DNA from: Schauerella fraxinea
GTDB lineage: Bacteria; Pseudomonadota; Gammaproteobacteria; Burkholderiales; Burkholderiaceae_B
NCBI GenBank assembly: GCA_030849945.1
Contig: JAVDKK010000001.1
Coordinates: 992,001-1,056,000 of the forward strand
Direction: 5' to 3'
Length of the DNA stretch: 64,000 nucleotides
This document shows, piece by piece, positions 34,206 through 42,454 of this stretch; the stretch's first letter is position 1, and the number at the start of each line of letters is the position of its first letter. The position numbers and the translations under genes were made by a program. Under the pieces are notes generated by a model. The model did no database searches. It was not told the origin of the DNA and worked only from the letters and a program-made list of their open reading frames with translations.

Positions 34206-35369
34206 GTGAGCAAAAACGACTTTCTCTTTACCTCCGAGTCCGTTTCCGAAGGTCACCCCGATAAGGTAGCCGACCAGATTTCCGACGCCGTGCTCGATGC
34301 GATCTTCACGCAGGATCCCCATGCCCGCGTCGCTGCCGAAACGTTGTGCAATACCGGTCTGGTCGTCCTGGCCGGTGAAATCACCACCACCGCCAACGTC
34401 GATTACATCCAGGTTGCACGCGATACGATTCGCCGCATCGGCTACGACAACACCGAGTACGGTATCGACTACAAGGGTTGCGCGGTGCTCGTCGCCTACG
34501 ACAAGCAATCGCCCGACATCGCTCAGGGCGTGGATCGCACGTCCGAGGATTACCTCAATCAAGGCGCCGGCGACCAAGGCCTGATGTTTGGCTACGCGTG
34601 CGACGAAACGCCCGATCTGATGCCCGCCCCGATCTGGTACGCACACCGCTTGGTGCAGCGCCAGAGTGAGTTGCGCAAGGACGGCCGCCTGCCGTGGTTG
34701 CGCCCGGACGCCAAGTCGCAAGTCACCTTCCGCTATGTGGATGGCCGCCCGGCCGAGGTCGACACGGTGGTGCTGTCCACGCAGCACGCGCCTGAAATGA
34801 CGCAGGAAGCCATCCATGAAGCCGTGATCGAAGAGATCATCAAGCCGTGCTTCCCCGACGGCCTGATCACGCCCAAGACGCGCTATCTGGTCAACCCCAC
34901 GGGCCGCTTCGTCATCGGTGGACCGCAAGGCGATTGCGGTTTGACCGGCCGCAAGATCATTGTCGACACCTACGGCGGCGCATGCCCGCACGGCGGCGGC
35001 GCATTTTCGGGCAAGGATCCGTCCAAGGTCGACCGTTCGGCCGCCTATGCCGCGCGTTACGTGGCCAAGAACGTCGTGGCAGCCGGCCTGGCCCGTCAGT
35101 GCCAGGTGCAGGTGAGCTATGCCATCGGCGTGGCCGAGCCCATCAACGTCACGGTGTATACCGAAGGCACGGGCGTCATCCCCGATGACGAGATCGCCAA
35201 GCTGGTGCGCGAGCATTTCGACCTGCGTCCCAAGGGCATCGTCAACATGCTCGACCTGCTGCGTCCGATCTATTCGGCCACGGCTGCCTACGGTCACTTC
35301 GGCCGTTCCGAGCCCGAGTTCTCGTGGGAAGCCACCGATAAGGTCGCCGATCTCAAGCGCGCGGTCTGA
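34206..35369 (+). CDS. metK: S-adenosylmethionine synthetase
   Basis: Makes S-adenosylmethionine from methionine and ATP. The 387 residues carry ESVSEGHPDKVADQ near the start, GAGDQG, and GGGAFSGKDPSKVDRS, all signatures of MetK. The start is GTG at 34206 with AAGGA 9 nt upstream; an ATG 5 nt earlier opens only ATG-CCG-TGA, whose stop overlaps this GTG. Longer in-frame starts would translate the structured leader and are unlikely. Together with ahcY and metF about 2-4 kb downstream it covers most of the methyl cycle. Confidence 0.97.
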   Translation: MSKNDFLFTSESVSEGHPDKVADQISDAVLDAIFTQDPHARVAAETLCNTGLVVLAGEITTTANVDYIQVARDTIRRIGYDNTEYGIDYKGCAVLVAYDKQSPDIAQGVDRTSEDYLNQGAGDQGLMFGYACDETPDLMPAPIWYAHRLVQRQSELRKDGRLPWLRPDAKSQVTFRYVDGRPAEVDTVVLSTQHAPEMTQEAIHEAVIEEIIKPCFPDGLITPKTRYLVNPTGRFVIGGPQGDCGLTGRKIIVDTYGGACPHGGGAFSGKDPSKVDRSAAYAARYVAKNVVAAGLARQCQVQVSYAIGVAEPINVTVYTEGTGVIPDDEIAKLVREHFDLRPKGIVNMLDLLRPIYSATAAYGHFGRSEPEFSWEATDKVADLKRAV

Positions 35370-35406
35370 TCTCGTTCTCCAGGTCTTACGTTAAAGGAAA
35401 GATGCA

Positions 35407-36621
35407 ATGAATCTCTGGAAACGCCGGATTGCCGGCCTCGCCCTGACGGGTGTTCTGGCCGGCTCGATGGTGGGCCATGCAGGTGCTGCCGAACCGATCA
35501 AGATCGGTGAGATCAACAGCTACAAGTCCCAGCCGGCGTTTCTGGAGCCGTACCGCAAAGGGATGGAGCTTGCAGTCGAGGAGATCAACGAGGCAGGCGG
35601 CATCGATGGCCGCAAGCTGGTGTTGATCACCCGCGACGACAACGCCAACCCCGGCGATGCGGTGCGCGCGGCCGAAGAGCTGCTCACGCGTGAACGCGTG
35701 GACGTGCTCGCAGGCTCGTTCCTGTCGCATATCGGTCTTGCATTGGCGGATTTTGCCCGCCAGCGCAAAACCTTCTTTCTGGCCAGCGAAACGATCACCG
35801 ACAAGGTCGTGTGGGAAAACGGCAACCGGTATACGTTCCGGTTGCGCACATCGGGCTATATGTTGACCGCGATGTTGATTCCCGAGGCGGCCAAGCTCAA
35901 CAAGAAGCGTTGGGCGATCGTCTATCCCAATTATGAATATGGCCAGTCGGCGGCGGCGACGTTCAAGACGTTGCTGCGCGCCGTCCAGCCCGATGTCGAG
36001 TTCGTGGCCGAGCAGGCCACGCCATTGGGCAAGGTTGATGCCGGCAGTGTGGTCCAGGCCCTGGCCGACGCGAAACCCGATGCCATTTTCAATGTGCTGT
36101 TTGCCGCAGACGTGGCCAAGTTCGCGCGCGAAGGCAATGTGCGCGGGCTGTTTCCGGCGACCCCCGTGGTGAGCCTCCTCACCGGCGAGCCCGAGTATCT
36201 GGATCCCATGGGCGCCGATACGCCTGAGGGCTGGATCGTCACCGGCTATCCGTGGCAGAGCATCGATACGCCAGAGCACAAGGCTTTCCTGACAGCCTAT
36301 CAGGCCAAGTTCAAAGACCATCCCCGCTTCGGTTCCATCATCGGCTACACCACGATCCAATCGCTTGCGGCCGGCATTCGTCGCGCCGGCGGCAGCACCG
36401 ACACCGAAAAGTTGATCACGGCATTCACCGGCCTTGAACTCGCCAGCCCCTTTGGCCCCATCCAGTATCGCGCCATCGACCATCAGTCGACGCTGGGCGC
36501 TTTCGTGGGCAAGCTGGGCATCAAGGACGGCAAGGGCATCATGGTCGACCCGGTCTATCGTCCCGGCGGCGACTTCCTGCCGTCCGATGACGAGGTCAAG
36601 CGCCGCCGTCCTGCACAGTAA
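35407..36621 (+). CDS. LIV-type ABC transporter substrate-binding protein, solitary
   Basis: A 404-residue periplasmic binding protein of the Leu/Ile/Val-type family (peripla_BP_6). The signal peptide ends near HAGAA (27). EPIKIGEINSY begins the first lobe, and PYRKGMELAVEEINEAGGID is the expected helix. No permease or ATPase genes are adjacent, so it must share a transporter elsewhere or be a relic. The ligand (amino acid, amide or aromatic acid) cannot be told. A hairpin follows at 36628-36654. Its position between metK and ahcY may hint at a methionine-cycle link, but that is weak. Confidence 0.83.
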   Translation: MNLWKRRIAGLALTGVLAGSMVGHAGAAEPIKIGEINSYKSQPAFLEPYRKGMELAVEEINEAGGIDGRKLVLITRDDNANPGDAVRAAEELLTRERVDVLAGSFLSHIGLALADFARQRKTFFLASETITDKVVWENGNRYTFRLRTSGYMLTAMLIPEAAKLNKKRWAIVYPNYEYGQSAAATFKTLLRAVQPDVEFVAEQATPLGKVDAGSVVQALADAKPDAIFNVLFAADVAKFAREGNVRGLFPATPVVSLLTGEPEYLDPMGADTPEGWIVTGYPWQSIDTPEHKAFLTAYQAKFKDHPRFGSIIGYTTIQSLAAGIRRAGGSTDTEKLITAFTGLELASPFGPIQYRAIDHQSTLGAFVGKLGIKDGKGIMVDPVYRPGGDFLPSDDEVKRRRPAQ

Positions 36622-36627
36622 GATTGC

Positions 36628-36654
36628 GGTATCCCCCACACCGTAAGGGATACC
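36628..36654 (+). terminator. Hairpin after the LIV-type binding-protein gene
   Basis: GGTATCCC (36628-36635) pairs perfectly with GGGATACC (36647-36654) across 11 nt. There is no U-tract, so it may protect the 3' end or terminate weakly. Confidence 0.45.
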
Positions 36655-36690
36655 TGCGGCAGTGCTCGACCCCAGTGCTATCCTGATTTC

Positions 36691-36948
36691 ATGACCGACT
36701 TCAAAGAGGTCGCGCGGCCCCGTGCCGCCGACGCTTCCACGCCACCCGCCGCCCCCAAGCGGGATTCGTTTACCGCCACCGATTCTCCTTGCGTGGCGGT
36801 GTGCTCCACCCTGTTCGACGATATCTGCCGAGGGTGTGGCCGCACGGCCATGGAAGTGGCTAACTGGGTGTTCATGGACGAAGCCGAGCGGCAAGTCGTC
36901 TGGACGCGCATCCTGGCCCAGGGCTACCCGCGCCGCAACAACAAGTAG
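36691..36948 (+). CDS. DUF1289 family protein
   Basis: An 85-residue protein with the DUF1289 pattern SPCVAVCSTLFDDICRGCGR (32-51): four cysteines likely to bind a metal or Fe-S cluster, followed by the usual conserved Glu and Trp. The N-terminal 30 residues are Pro/Ala-rich and not conserved. The family is small, widespread in proteobacteria and without an established function. It lies between the binding-protein gene and the SAH riboswitch. Confidence 0.85.
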   Translation: MTDFKEVARPRAADASTPPAAPKRDSFTATDSPCVAVCSTLFDDICRGCGRTAMEVANWVFMDEAERQVVWTRILAQGYPRRNNK

Positions 36949-37031
36949 GCGCACGATCACGCGTTGCAATCGTCTGCGCCCGCCTGCGCGTTTTCCCGCA
37001 TGCGGCGCTTTCTTCCCGCCGTCCTTCCCGT

Positions 37032-37037
37032 TACAAT
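37032..37037 (+). promoter_or_regulatory. Probable -10 element of the ahcY operon
   Basis: TACAAT, with a weak TTTCTT at 37009-37014 as -35 (17-bp spacing). Transcription would start near 37044, just before the SAH riboswitch. Confidence 0.5.
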
Positions 37038-37049
37038 ACCGGCCAGACC

Positions 37050-37154
37050 TGAGGAGCGTTGCGACGGCCGAGCACTGAGTTGCCGGCTGCCAGGCTCAGG
37101 TTTCCTGGTTTTGGGTGTGGCCCTCGGGTGGCATCCAGGCAACGGCGCTCACCT
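37050..37154 (+). ncRNA. S-adenosylhomocysteine (SAH) riboswitch
   Basis: GAGGAGCGTTGCGACGG (37051-37067), CCAGGCTCAGG (37090-37100) and GGCAACGGCGCTCAC (37138-37152) are in the order and sequence of the SAH-binding RNA class, which in beta- and some gammaproteobacteria controls ahcY. GAGCG at the 5' end pairs with CGCTC at the 3' end to form P1. Rising SAH would turn on the downstream hydrolase. A GC-rich palindrome, GCGCC-TA-GGCGC (37237-37248), lies between the aptamer and the ahcY ribosome site and could be part of the expression platform. Apart from these elements I see no gene in the 322-bp gap before ahcY. Confidence 0.9.
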
Positions 37155-37270
37155 TTGTCGCATGCAATGGCCAAGGGCGGGCGCGTTCAACTATCGTGAA
37201 CCGCAATCGTTCGGCTTGCATGCCTTTCCAAGGTTTGCGCCTAGGCGCCGTCCAAAATTGTGGAGCACGT

Positions 37271-38695
37271 ATGAATACCGTTACCGATAAAAATGTAGCC
37301 CAGGGCGACTTCATCGTTGCCGATATGTCGCTGGCCGGTTGGGGCCAACGCGAAATCGCCATCGCCGAAACTGAAATGCCGGGCCTGATGGCCACGCGCG
37401 AAGAATACGCCGCGTCGCAGCCGTTGAAGGGCGCGCGCATCGCCGGCAGCCTGCACATGACCATCCAGACCGCCGTGCTCATCCAGACGCTCGAAGCGCT
37501 GGGTGCGCAAGTGCGTTGGGCATCGTGCAATATTTTCTCGACGCAGGATCACGCCGCCGCAGCCATCGCCGCCAATGGCACGCCCGTATTTGCCGTCAAG
37601 GGCGAAACGCTGGCCGAATACTGGGACTACACGCACAAGCTGTTCGAGTGGCCGAATGGCGAGCACGCCAACATGATTCTGGACGACGGCGGCGATGCCA
37701 CGTTGATGCTGCATCTGGGCGCCAAGGCCGAGACGGATATGTCGGTATTGGCCAAGCCGGGCAGCGAAGAAGAGCGTGTGCTCTACGCCGCCATCAAGGC
37801 CACGATCGCGCGCGATCCCAAGTGGTACTCGACCCGTCTGGCCCAGATCAAGGGCGTGACGGAAGAAACCACCACGGGCGTGCTGCGTCTGTACCAGATG
37901 TCGCAAAAGGGCGAGTTGGCCTTTGCCGCCATCAACGTCAATGACTCGGTCACCAAGTCGAAGTTCGACAACCTGTACGGTTGCCGCGAATCGCTGGTCG
38001 ACGGCATCAAGCGCGCCACCGATGTAATGGTGGCAGGCAAGATCGCAGTCGTGGCCGGTTACGGCGATGTGGGCAAGGGTTGCGCACAAGCGTTGGTCGC
38101 CCTGCGCGCCCAGGTGTGGGTCACCGAAATCGATCCGATCTGCGCATTGCAGGCGGCGATGGAAGGCTTCAAGGTCGTGACGATGGACGAAGCGGCCGCC
38201 CAGGCCGACATCTTCGTCACCGCCACCGGCAACTACCATGTGATCACCCGTGAGCACATGAACAAGATGAAAGACCAGGCCATTGTCTGCAACATCGGTC
38301 ACTTCGACAACGAAATCGACGTCGCCGGTATTGAAGATCTCACCTGGGAAGAAATCAAGCCCCAGGTCGATCACGTGATCTTCCCCGATGGCAAGCGCAT
38401 CATCCTGCTGGCGCAAGGCCGTCTGGTCAACCTCGGCTGCGGCACGGGTCACCCGTCGTTCGTGATGTCGTCGTCGTTCACGAACCAGACGATTGCACAG
38501 ATCGAATTGTTCACGCGCAATGAAGCCTACGAAACCGGCAAGGTATTCGTGCTGCCCAAGCATCTGGATGAAAAGGTCGCACGTCTGCACCTGAAAAAAC
38601 TCGGTGTGAACTTGACCACGTTGCGTCAGGATCAAGCCGACTACATCAGCGTGCCGGTCGAAGGCCCGTTCAAGTCCAACCACTACCGTTACTAA
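37271..38695 (+). CDS. ahcY: Adenosylhomocysteinase (S-adenosylhomocysteine hydrolase)
   Basis: Hydrolyses SAH to homocysteine and adenosine, removing an inhibitor of methyltransferases. The 474-residue protein has the NAD-binding GYGDVGKG, the substrate-binding CNIFSTQDHAAAAIA, DDGGDATL, and the invariant C-terminal HYRY. The start ATG at 37271 has GGAG at 37262-37265. It is under the SAH riboswitch and first in an operon with a small membrane protein and metF. Confidence 0.97.
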   Translation: MNTVTDKNVAQGDFIVADMSLAGWGQREIAIAETEMPGLMATREEYAASQPLKGARIAGSLHMTIQTAVLIQTLEALGAQVRWASCNIFSTQDHAAAAIAANGTPVFAVKGETLAEYWDYTHKLFEWPNGEHANMILDDGGDATLMLHLGAKAETDMSVLAKPGSEEERVLYAAIKATIARDPKWYSTRLAQIKGVTEETTTGVLRLYQMSQKGELAFAAINVNDSVTKSKFDNLYGCRESLVDGIKRATDVMVAGKIAVVAGYGDVGKGCAQALVALRAQVWVTEIDPICALQAAMEGFKVVTMDEAAAQADIFVTATGNYHVITREHMNKMKDQAIVCNIGHFDNEIDVAGIEDLTWEEIKPQVDHVIFPDGKRIILLAQGRLVNLGCGTGHPSFVMSSSFTNQTIAQIELFTRNEAYETGKVFVLPKHLDEKVARLHLKKLGVNLTTLRQDQADYISVPVEGPFKSNHYRY

Positions 38696-38730
38696 TCAAC
38701 AACCCACTGCACTTTGCTCGGAGATAGGCC

Positions 38731-39069
38731 ATGCTGACCATGCTTCTCGTTTGGATTTTGAACGCCGTCGCCTTATTGGTGGTGGCCTATCTGCTACCCG
38801 GTATTGCCGTGGCGAGCTTCGGCTCGGCGCTCATTGCCGCGCTGGTGTTGGGCTTGTTGAACATGCTGGTCAAGCCCGTGCTGGTGCTGCTCACGCTGCC
38901 CATCACCATCATCACCCTGGGCTTGTTCCTGCTGGTGCTCAATGCGCTGCTGTTCTGGTTCGCCGGCAGCGTGCTCAAGGGCTTCCAGGTCAACGGTTTC
39001 TGGTGGGCTGTGGGTGGCGCGATTCTGTATTCGCTGATCTCGGGTCTGCTGTCCCGCATCATCGCCTGA
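38731..39069 (+). CDS. Phage-holin-IV-like small membrane protein
   Basis: A 112-residue protein with four membrane helices of the mycobacterial 4TM phage holin superfamily (PF04020), a name that reflects topology, not phage origin. It sits between ahcY and metF in many Burkholderiales, so it is a stable member of this operon, but no function is established. KPVLVLLTLPITIITLG is the conserved third-helix region. Confidence 0.88.
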   Translation: MLTMLLVWILNAVALLVVAYLLPGIAVASFGSALIAALVLGLLNMLVKPVLVLLTLPITIITLGLFLLVLNALLFWFAGSVLKGFQVNGFWWAVGGAILYSLISGLLSRIIA

Positions 39070-39089
39070 TCAACGCAACGGCCGCATCC

Positions 39090-39962
39090 ATGTCAGTTAC
39101 CGATACCCCGGCGATCAGCCTCGAGTTTTTCCCGCCCCGTGACATCGCTGCCGCCGAGCGCCTCGTGCGCGCGGCCAAGCAGATGCTGGCCATGCATCCG
39201 CGCTATGTCAGCGTCACGTTTGGGGCGGGGGGCTCGACACGCGCGGGTACGGCCACGACGGTGCGCACGTTGAGCAATCTCGGTTGCGAAGCGGCGCCGC
39301 ATTTGTCGTGCGTGGGTTCCACGCGCGACGATCTGCGTGCGATTCTCGCGGCCTACAAAGCCGAGGGCGTCAAGCGTGTGGTGGCGCTGCGCGGCGACCT
39401 GCCTTCGGGCATGGGCGGCGATGCGGGCGAGTTGCGTTATGCCAGCGATCTGGTCGCCTTTATCCGCGAGGAAATGGGCGACTGGTTTCATATCGAGGTG
39501 GCGGCTTATCCGGAGATGCATCCGCAAGCCGCCAACCCCGAATCCGACCTCGATAATTTCAAGCGCAAGGTCGACCTGGGCGCCGATAGTGCGATCACCC
39601 AGTACTTTTTCAATCCCGATGCGTACTTCGATTTCGTCGACCGGGCACAAGCCCGCGGCGTGACGGTACCCATTGTGCCGGGCATCATGCCCATCACCAA
39701 TCACACGCAGCTGATGCGCTTCTCCGACATGTGCGGTGCCGAAGTGCCACGCTGGATCCGTCTGCGTCTCGCGTCGTTCGGCGACGACAAGGCCTCGATC
39801 CGGTCGTTCGGTGTGGACGTGGTGACGGCGCTCTGCCAGAACCTGCTCGACAACGGCGCCCCTGGGCTGCACTTCTACTCGCTCAACAGCGCCGAAGCAC
39901 CGATGGCGATCTGGAAGAACCTGGATCTCGGCGGCGAAAAGCGCGTACTCGCGGCGTCCTGA
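39090..39962 (+). CDS. metF: 5,10-methylenetetrahydrofolate reductase
   Basis: Reduces methylene- to methyltetrahydrofolate, which supplies the methyl group for methionine. The 290-residue TIM-barrel flavoprotein begins with SLEFFPPRD and has VSVTFGAGGS, ALRGD and the ITQYFFNPD flavin/folate-binding segment. The ATG at 39090 is chosen for the family-typical N-terminus. As last gene of the ahcY operon it should share control by the SAH riboswitch. Confidence 0.96.
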   Translation: MSVTDTPAISLEFFPPRDIAAAERLVRAAKQMLAMHPRYVSVTFGAGGSTRAGTATTVRTLSNLGCEAAPHLSCVGSTRDDLRAILAAYKAEGVKRVVALRGDLPSGMGGDAGELRYASDLVAFIREEMGDWFHIEVAAYPEMHPQAANPESDLDNFKRKVDLGADSAITQYFFNPDAYFDFVDRAQARGVTVPIVPGIMPITNHTQLMRFSDMCGAEVPRWIRLRLASFGDDKASIRSFGVDVVTALCQNLLDNGAPGLHFYSLNSAEAPMAIWKNLDLGGEKRVLAAS

Positions 39963-40029
39963 AAAGCGGACGGAAGCGCCTTTCACGATGGTCATCGCGC
40001 TGCTAATTTGATCGCCCGATCATGCCAAC

Positions 40030-40359
40030 ATGAAAGCCAAACCCCTGCAAGAATTCAAATCACCTGCTTTTGAGGCGATACACAGCGCTGTTTCTGATCT
40101 GCGCGAAGCAGGTAGGGTCGACGACGCGAAAATGCTCGAGTTCGATGCGATGTGCCTTCAAGCCGCGTCGCCTCTACATCCGGACGACATCGTTCGTATG
40201 CGTCGCGCAGCAAAGGTCAGTCAAGCCGTGTTTGCGCATTACCTCAACACCCGAACAGCAACGGTGAGCGCGTGGGAGGCAGGTCTGAAGCAACCGCGCG
40301 GCATGGCCGCAAATCTACTGCAGGTCGTAAAGAAGCACGGTTTGGAAGTGCTCGTTTAA
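40030..40359 (+). CDS. Orphan HTH regulator, antitoxin-like (HigA/NadS type)
   Basis: A 109-residue protein with a C-terminal XRE-type helix-turn-helix (about 57-100): IVRMRRAAKVSQAVFAHYL, then TVSAWEAGLKQPRG. This pattern is typical of antitoxins paired with RelE/HigB-like toxins and of YiaG-type regulators. No toxin is present on either side: metF ends 67 bp upstream and a map gene fragment begins 14 bp downstream. It is either a solitary regulator or the survivor of a broken toxin-antitoxin module. Confidence 0.8.
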   Translation: MKAKPLQEFKSPAFEAIHSAVSDLREAGRVDDAKMLEFDAMCLQAASPLHPDDIVRMRRAAKVSQAVFAHYLNTRTATVSAWEAGLKQPRGMAANLLQVVKKHGLEVLV

Positions 40360-40372
40360 CTTAACGATACCG

Positions 40373-40630
40373 AGCGAACCCACGGTGCTGCATTACGGCA
40401 GTCCGGGTGCGGGTGCCACGCTCGAGCCTGGGATGATCTTTACCATCGAGCCGATGCTCAATGCCGGTCGTTCGCAAGTGAAGACGCTTGGCGATGGATG
40501 GACGGTGGTGACGAAGGACCACTCGCTGTCGGCCCAGTGGGAGCACATGGTGGCGGTGACTGAGACGGGCTTCGAGGTGCTGACCCCTTGGCCCGATGCG
40601 TCGGCGGAATATCCTGCGATCGCGGCGTAG
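40373..40630 (+). pseudogene. map: 3' fragment of a methionine aminopeptidase gene (map)
   Basis: The frame reads SEPTVLHYGSPGAG..., then EPGMIFTIEPM, GDGWTVVTKDHSLSAQWEHM and ends in TAG at 40628-40630. These are the last 85 or so residues of type I methionine aminopeptidase, including the metal-ligand Glu residues of IEPM and QWEH. The first two thirds, with the other metal ligands, are missing, so it cannot be active. The homology starts 14 bp after the HTH gene. The stop codon is the first triplet of a duplicated 26-bp segment. Confidence 0.88.
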
Positions 40631-40683
40631 TCCACGGCCGCTGTCGCTCAACTGGCATAGTCTACGACCGCTGTCGTTCAACT
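40628..40683. repeat. 26-bp direct repeat starting at the map-fragment stop
   Basis: Two copies (40628-40653 and 40658-40683), 23 of 26 identical, period 30 bp. The first copy begins exactly with the TAG of the map fragment. Confidence 0.8.
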
Positions 40684-40768
40684 TACGCCAACGTAAAAAT
40701 GAGAGCGCTGGCCCCCAGGTTGGTCCACAGATGGGGAGGAGGTTCGCGGCAAACCTACGCCTTTCAAA

Positions 40769-40946
40769 TCGTCAGTTAGCTAACTGACGAAATGATTGGC
40801 GGACCTTATGCGGCCTCAGATCATCAGTTAGCTAACTGACGAAAGGATCGAGGGACGGCACGCTTCCCTACATCGTCAGTTAGCTAACTGACGAAAGGAC
40901 CGAGAGACGGCATGCTTCCCTGCATCGTCAGTCAGCCAAGCGACGC
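40769..40946. repeat. 52-bp tandem repeat with a palindromic core
   Basis: Four starts at 40769, 40821, 40873 and 40925, exactly 52 bp apart. Each unit opens with a 22-bp palindrome whose left arm is TCGTCAGTTAG (first and third perfect, second with one change, fourth degenerate). The 30-bp linkers 2 and 3 are alike, linker 1 less so. The last palindrome covers the stop codon of the amidase fragment (40932-40934, minus strand). The rest of the 300 bp between the map and amidase fragments shows no gene. Confidence 0.9.
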
Positions 40947-41279
40947 GTTCGCCAACCAGCACGCAATCCCGGTCACCTTGGCATCGTCGTGATGCTGCCC
41001 CATCACCTGAATCCCCAAAGGCATCCCGTTCACGGCCAATACCGGCGTGGTCACCGAGGGTGCGCCGAGCAGCGACGAGACGCAGCTGAACGACACATCG
41101 CCAGTGGGAAACGCGGTGCCTTTGATGTCGTCGATCAAGGGCGCAGGGCCGCAGGCAGCGAGGCTGATGAGGGCGTCGCATTCCGATGCAAGGGCGGCAA
41201 GTTGCGTACGCGCCGCTTCCCGCTCACGCAGTGATTCGCGGAAATCATCCAACGTCAGGGTGTCGCTATGGGAAGCGTT
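40932..41279 (-). pseudogene. 3' fragment of an amidase gene
   Basis: About 110 codons on the minus strand match the end of amidase-signature-family enzymes: a helix rich in Arg/Glu, CDALISLAACGPAP, GTAFPTGDVSFSCVSSLLGAP, and NGMPLGIQVMGQ before the stop. The N-terminal three quarters, including the Ser-Ser-Lys triad, are absent. Upstream the frame runs without similarity into sequence that reads as a membrane-protein scrap on the other strand. It is a decayed remnant. Confidence 0.8.
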
Positions 41280-41355
41280 TTTGCTCGATCTGGGCTTGAT
41301 CGTGTTTTTTCTGGTCTACACGTACGTGTTCAGTCATGGGGCATCGCAAACGTAA
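41264..41355 (+). pseudogene. Scrap of a PACE-type efflux protein gene
   Basis: In the plus frame the sequence reads SLWEAFLLDLGLIVFFLVYT, then YVFSHGASQT and stop. The first part resembles the last membrane hairpin of proteobacterial antimicrobial compound efflux (PACE/chlorhexidine efflux) proteins; the final residues differ from the usual VFNWAYD end. Only about 30 codons remain. It abuts the amidase fragment, so a deletion has joined two unrelated gene ends. The match is by eye and moderately sure. Confidence 0.5.
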
Positions 41356-41420
41356 ACGCAGCCGCAACGGTGGCAACCGATCCTCGCGCGCATTCGCGGC
41401 AGCCTGAAACTCGAAAGGTT

Positions 41421-42233
41421 TCAGCGCGCGTCGACCTCGATCGTCAGCTGCGGCTGAAAGTCCACCTGCTCGCCTTTCTTCTCATACCCCAGCGGGTTGG
41501 CCACAACGCGGCAACCGTCCTTCACATAATCGAAGGCGCAGTGCAGGTGGCCGTGCAGCCACACGTCTGCCTTGGGCAACAGCGCGTCTAGCCCATTGCA
41601 GAAGCCCGCCGTGCCGGGTGTGAGGCCATAACGCGGATCGGCGCTCGCCAGGGTGGGCGCGAAGTGCGTGACCGCCACCGTCGGGCCATCGAAGGGCGTG
41701 TTCAAGGCATCGGTAAGCCACGCCTGGCATGCCAACGCGTGCTCACGCATCTCTTCGGCCATGAACGGCAATCCATGACGCGTGGTGCCGGCCTTTTCCA
41801 AATAAAAATTGGCCGCGCGAAAGGCCTTGCCGCGTTTGCGCAGCGCTTGCGTCATATCGTCGCGGGGCTCAACGAGGGCGTCGAAATCGCTCCACAACGT
41901 GGTGCCGATAAACCGTACACCGTCGATGATGCGGGTTTCGCGTTCCAGCCATTGGATATCCAGTGCGTCGCACAACGCCCGCAAACGCGCGTGGGTCGCG
42001 TCGAAATCTGCGCTGTCATATTCGTGATTGCCGGGCACGAACAGCACCGGTGCCGGCCAGCCATGGCGCGGCGAAAAGCGGGCCAGGCCGTAGTCGTCTT
42101 CTTCAAGACGCGAGCCGTTTTGATACGACCCCACGTCGCCCGCCAGCACGAGCAGGTCGGCAGCAGGATCGGGGGTCGCCTGAAAGCTGGGATCGTTCTC
42201 GAGATGCAGATCCGAGAGCAGTTGGATTTTCAT
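41421..42233 (-). CDS. Metallophosphoesterase family protein
   Basis: A 270-residue calcineurin-like phosphoesterase. Metal-binding motifs appear in order: SDLHLE (7-12), AGDVGSY, GNHEYD, THFAP and GHLHCAF. The substrate is unknown; close relatives are annotated only as metallophosphoesterases. The ATG at 42233 begins MKIQLLSDLHLE, which is the normal start of the family. It is monocistronic, beside the decayed patch. Confidence 0.87.
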   Translation of the reverse strand: MKIQLLSDLHLENDPSFQATPDPAADLLVLAGDVGSYQNGSRLEEDDYGLARFSPRHGWPAPVLFVPGNHEYDSADFDATHARLRALCDALDIQWLERETRIIDGVRFIGTTLWSDFDALVEPRDDMTQALRKRGKAFRAANFYLEKAGTTRHGLPFMAEEMREHALACQAWLTDALNTPFDGPTVAVTHFAPTLASADPRYGLTPGTAGFCNGLDALLPKADVWLHGHLHCAFDYVKDGCRVVANPLGYEKKGEQVDFQPQLTIEVDAR

Positions 42234-42378
42234 TTGGGTCAATGATATCGCGGACGGTGTAATGGGCGCAGCACCGCCGATAGGGCCATCGCTTCTAGTG
42301 ACTCGGTGGTGGACGTCCAGGTCATGCGCGTCCAATCCGTTATGGCCCGCATCGTTGACGAACAAGGCGAATGCGCAG

Positions 42379-42439
42379 CCGCCGGATCGACGGTGCCGCG
42401 CCCGAGGCATGCCGAGCCGATCCGCCGGATCGACGGTGC
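42379..42439. repeat. 18-bp direct repeat
   Basis: CCGCCGGATCGACGGTGC occurs at 42379-42396 and 42422-42439 (period 43 bp) in the 221-bp gap between the phosphoesterase gene and the regulator gene. I see no gene in this gap. Confidence 0.75.
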
Positions 42440-42454
42440 TGCACCTGAATCACG

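Noticed and set aside
38731..39069. Prophage holin
   Set aside because: It belongs to the 4TM superfamily by topology only and is a conserved member of the ahcY-metF operon; no phage genes are near.
40769..40946. CRISPR array
   Set aside because: Only three to four units, linkers resemble one another, the last repeat is part of an old gene end, and no cas genes are in the window.
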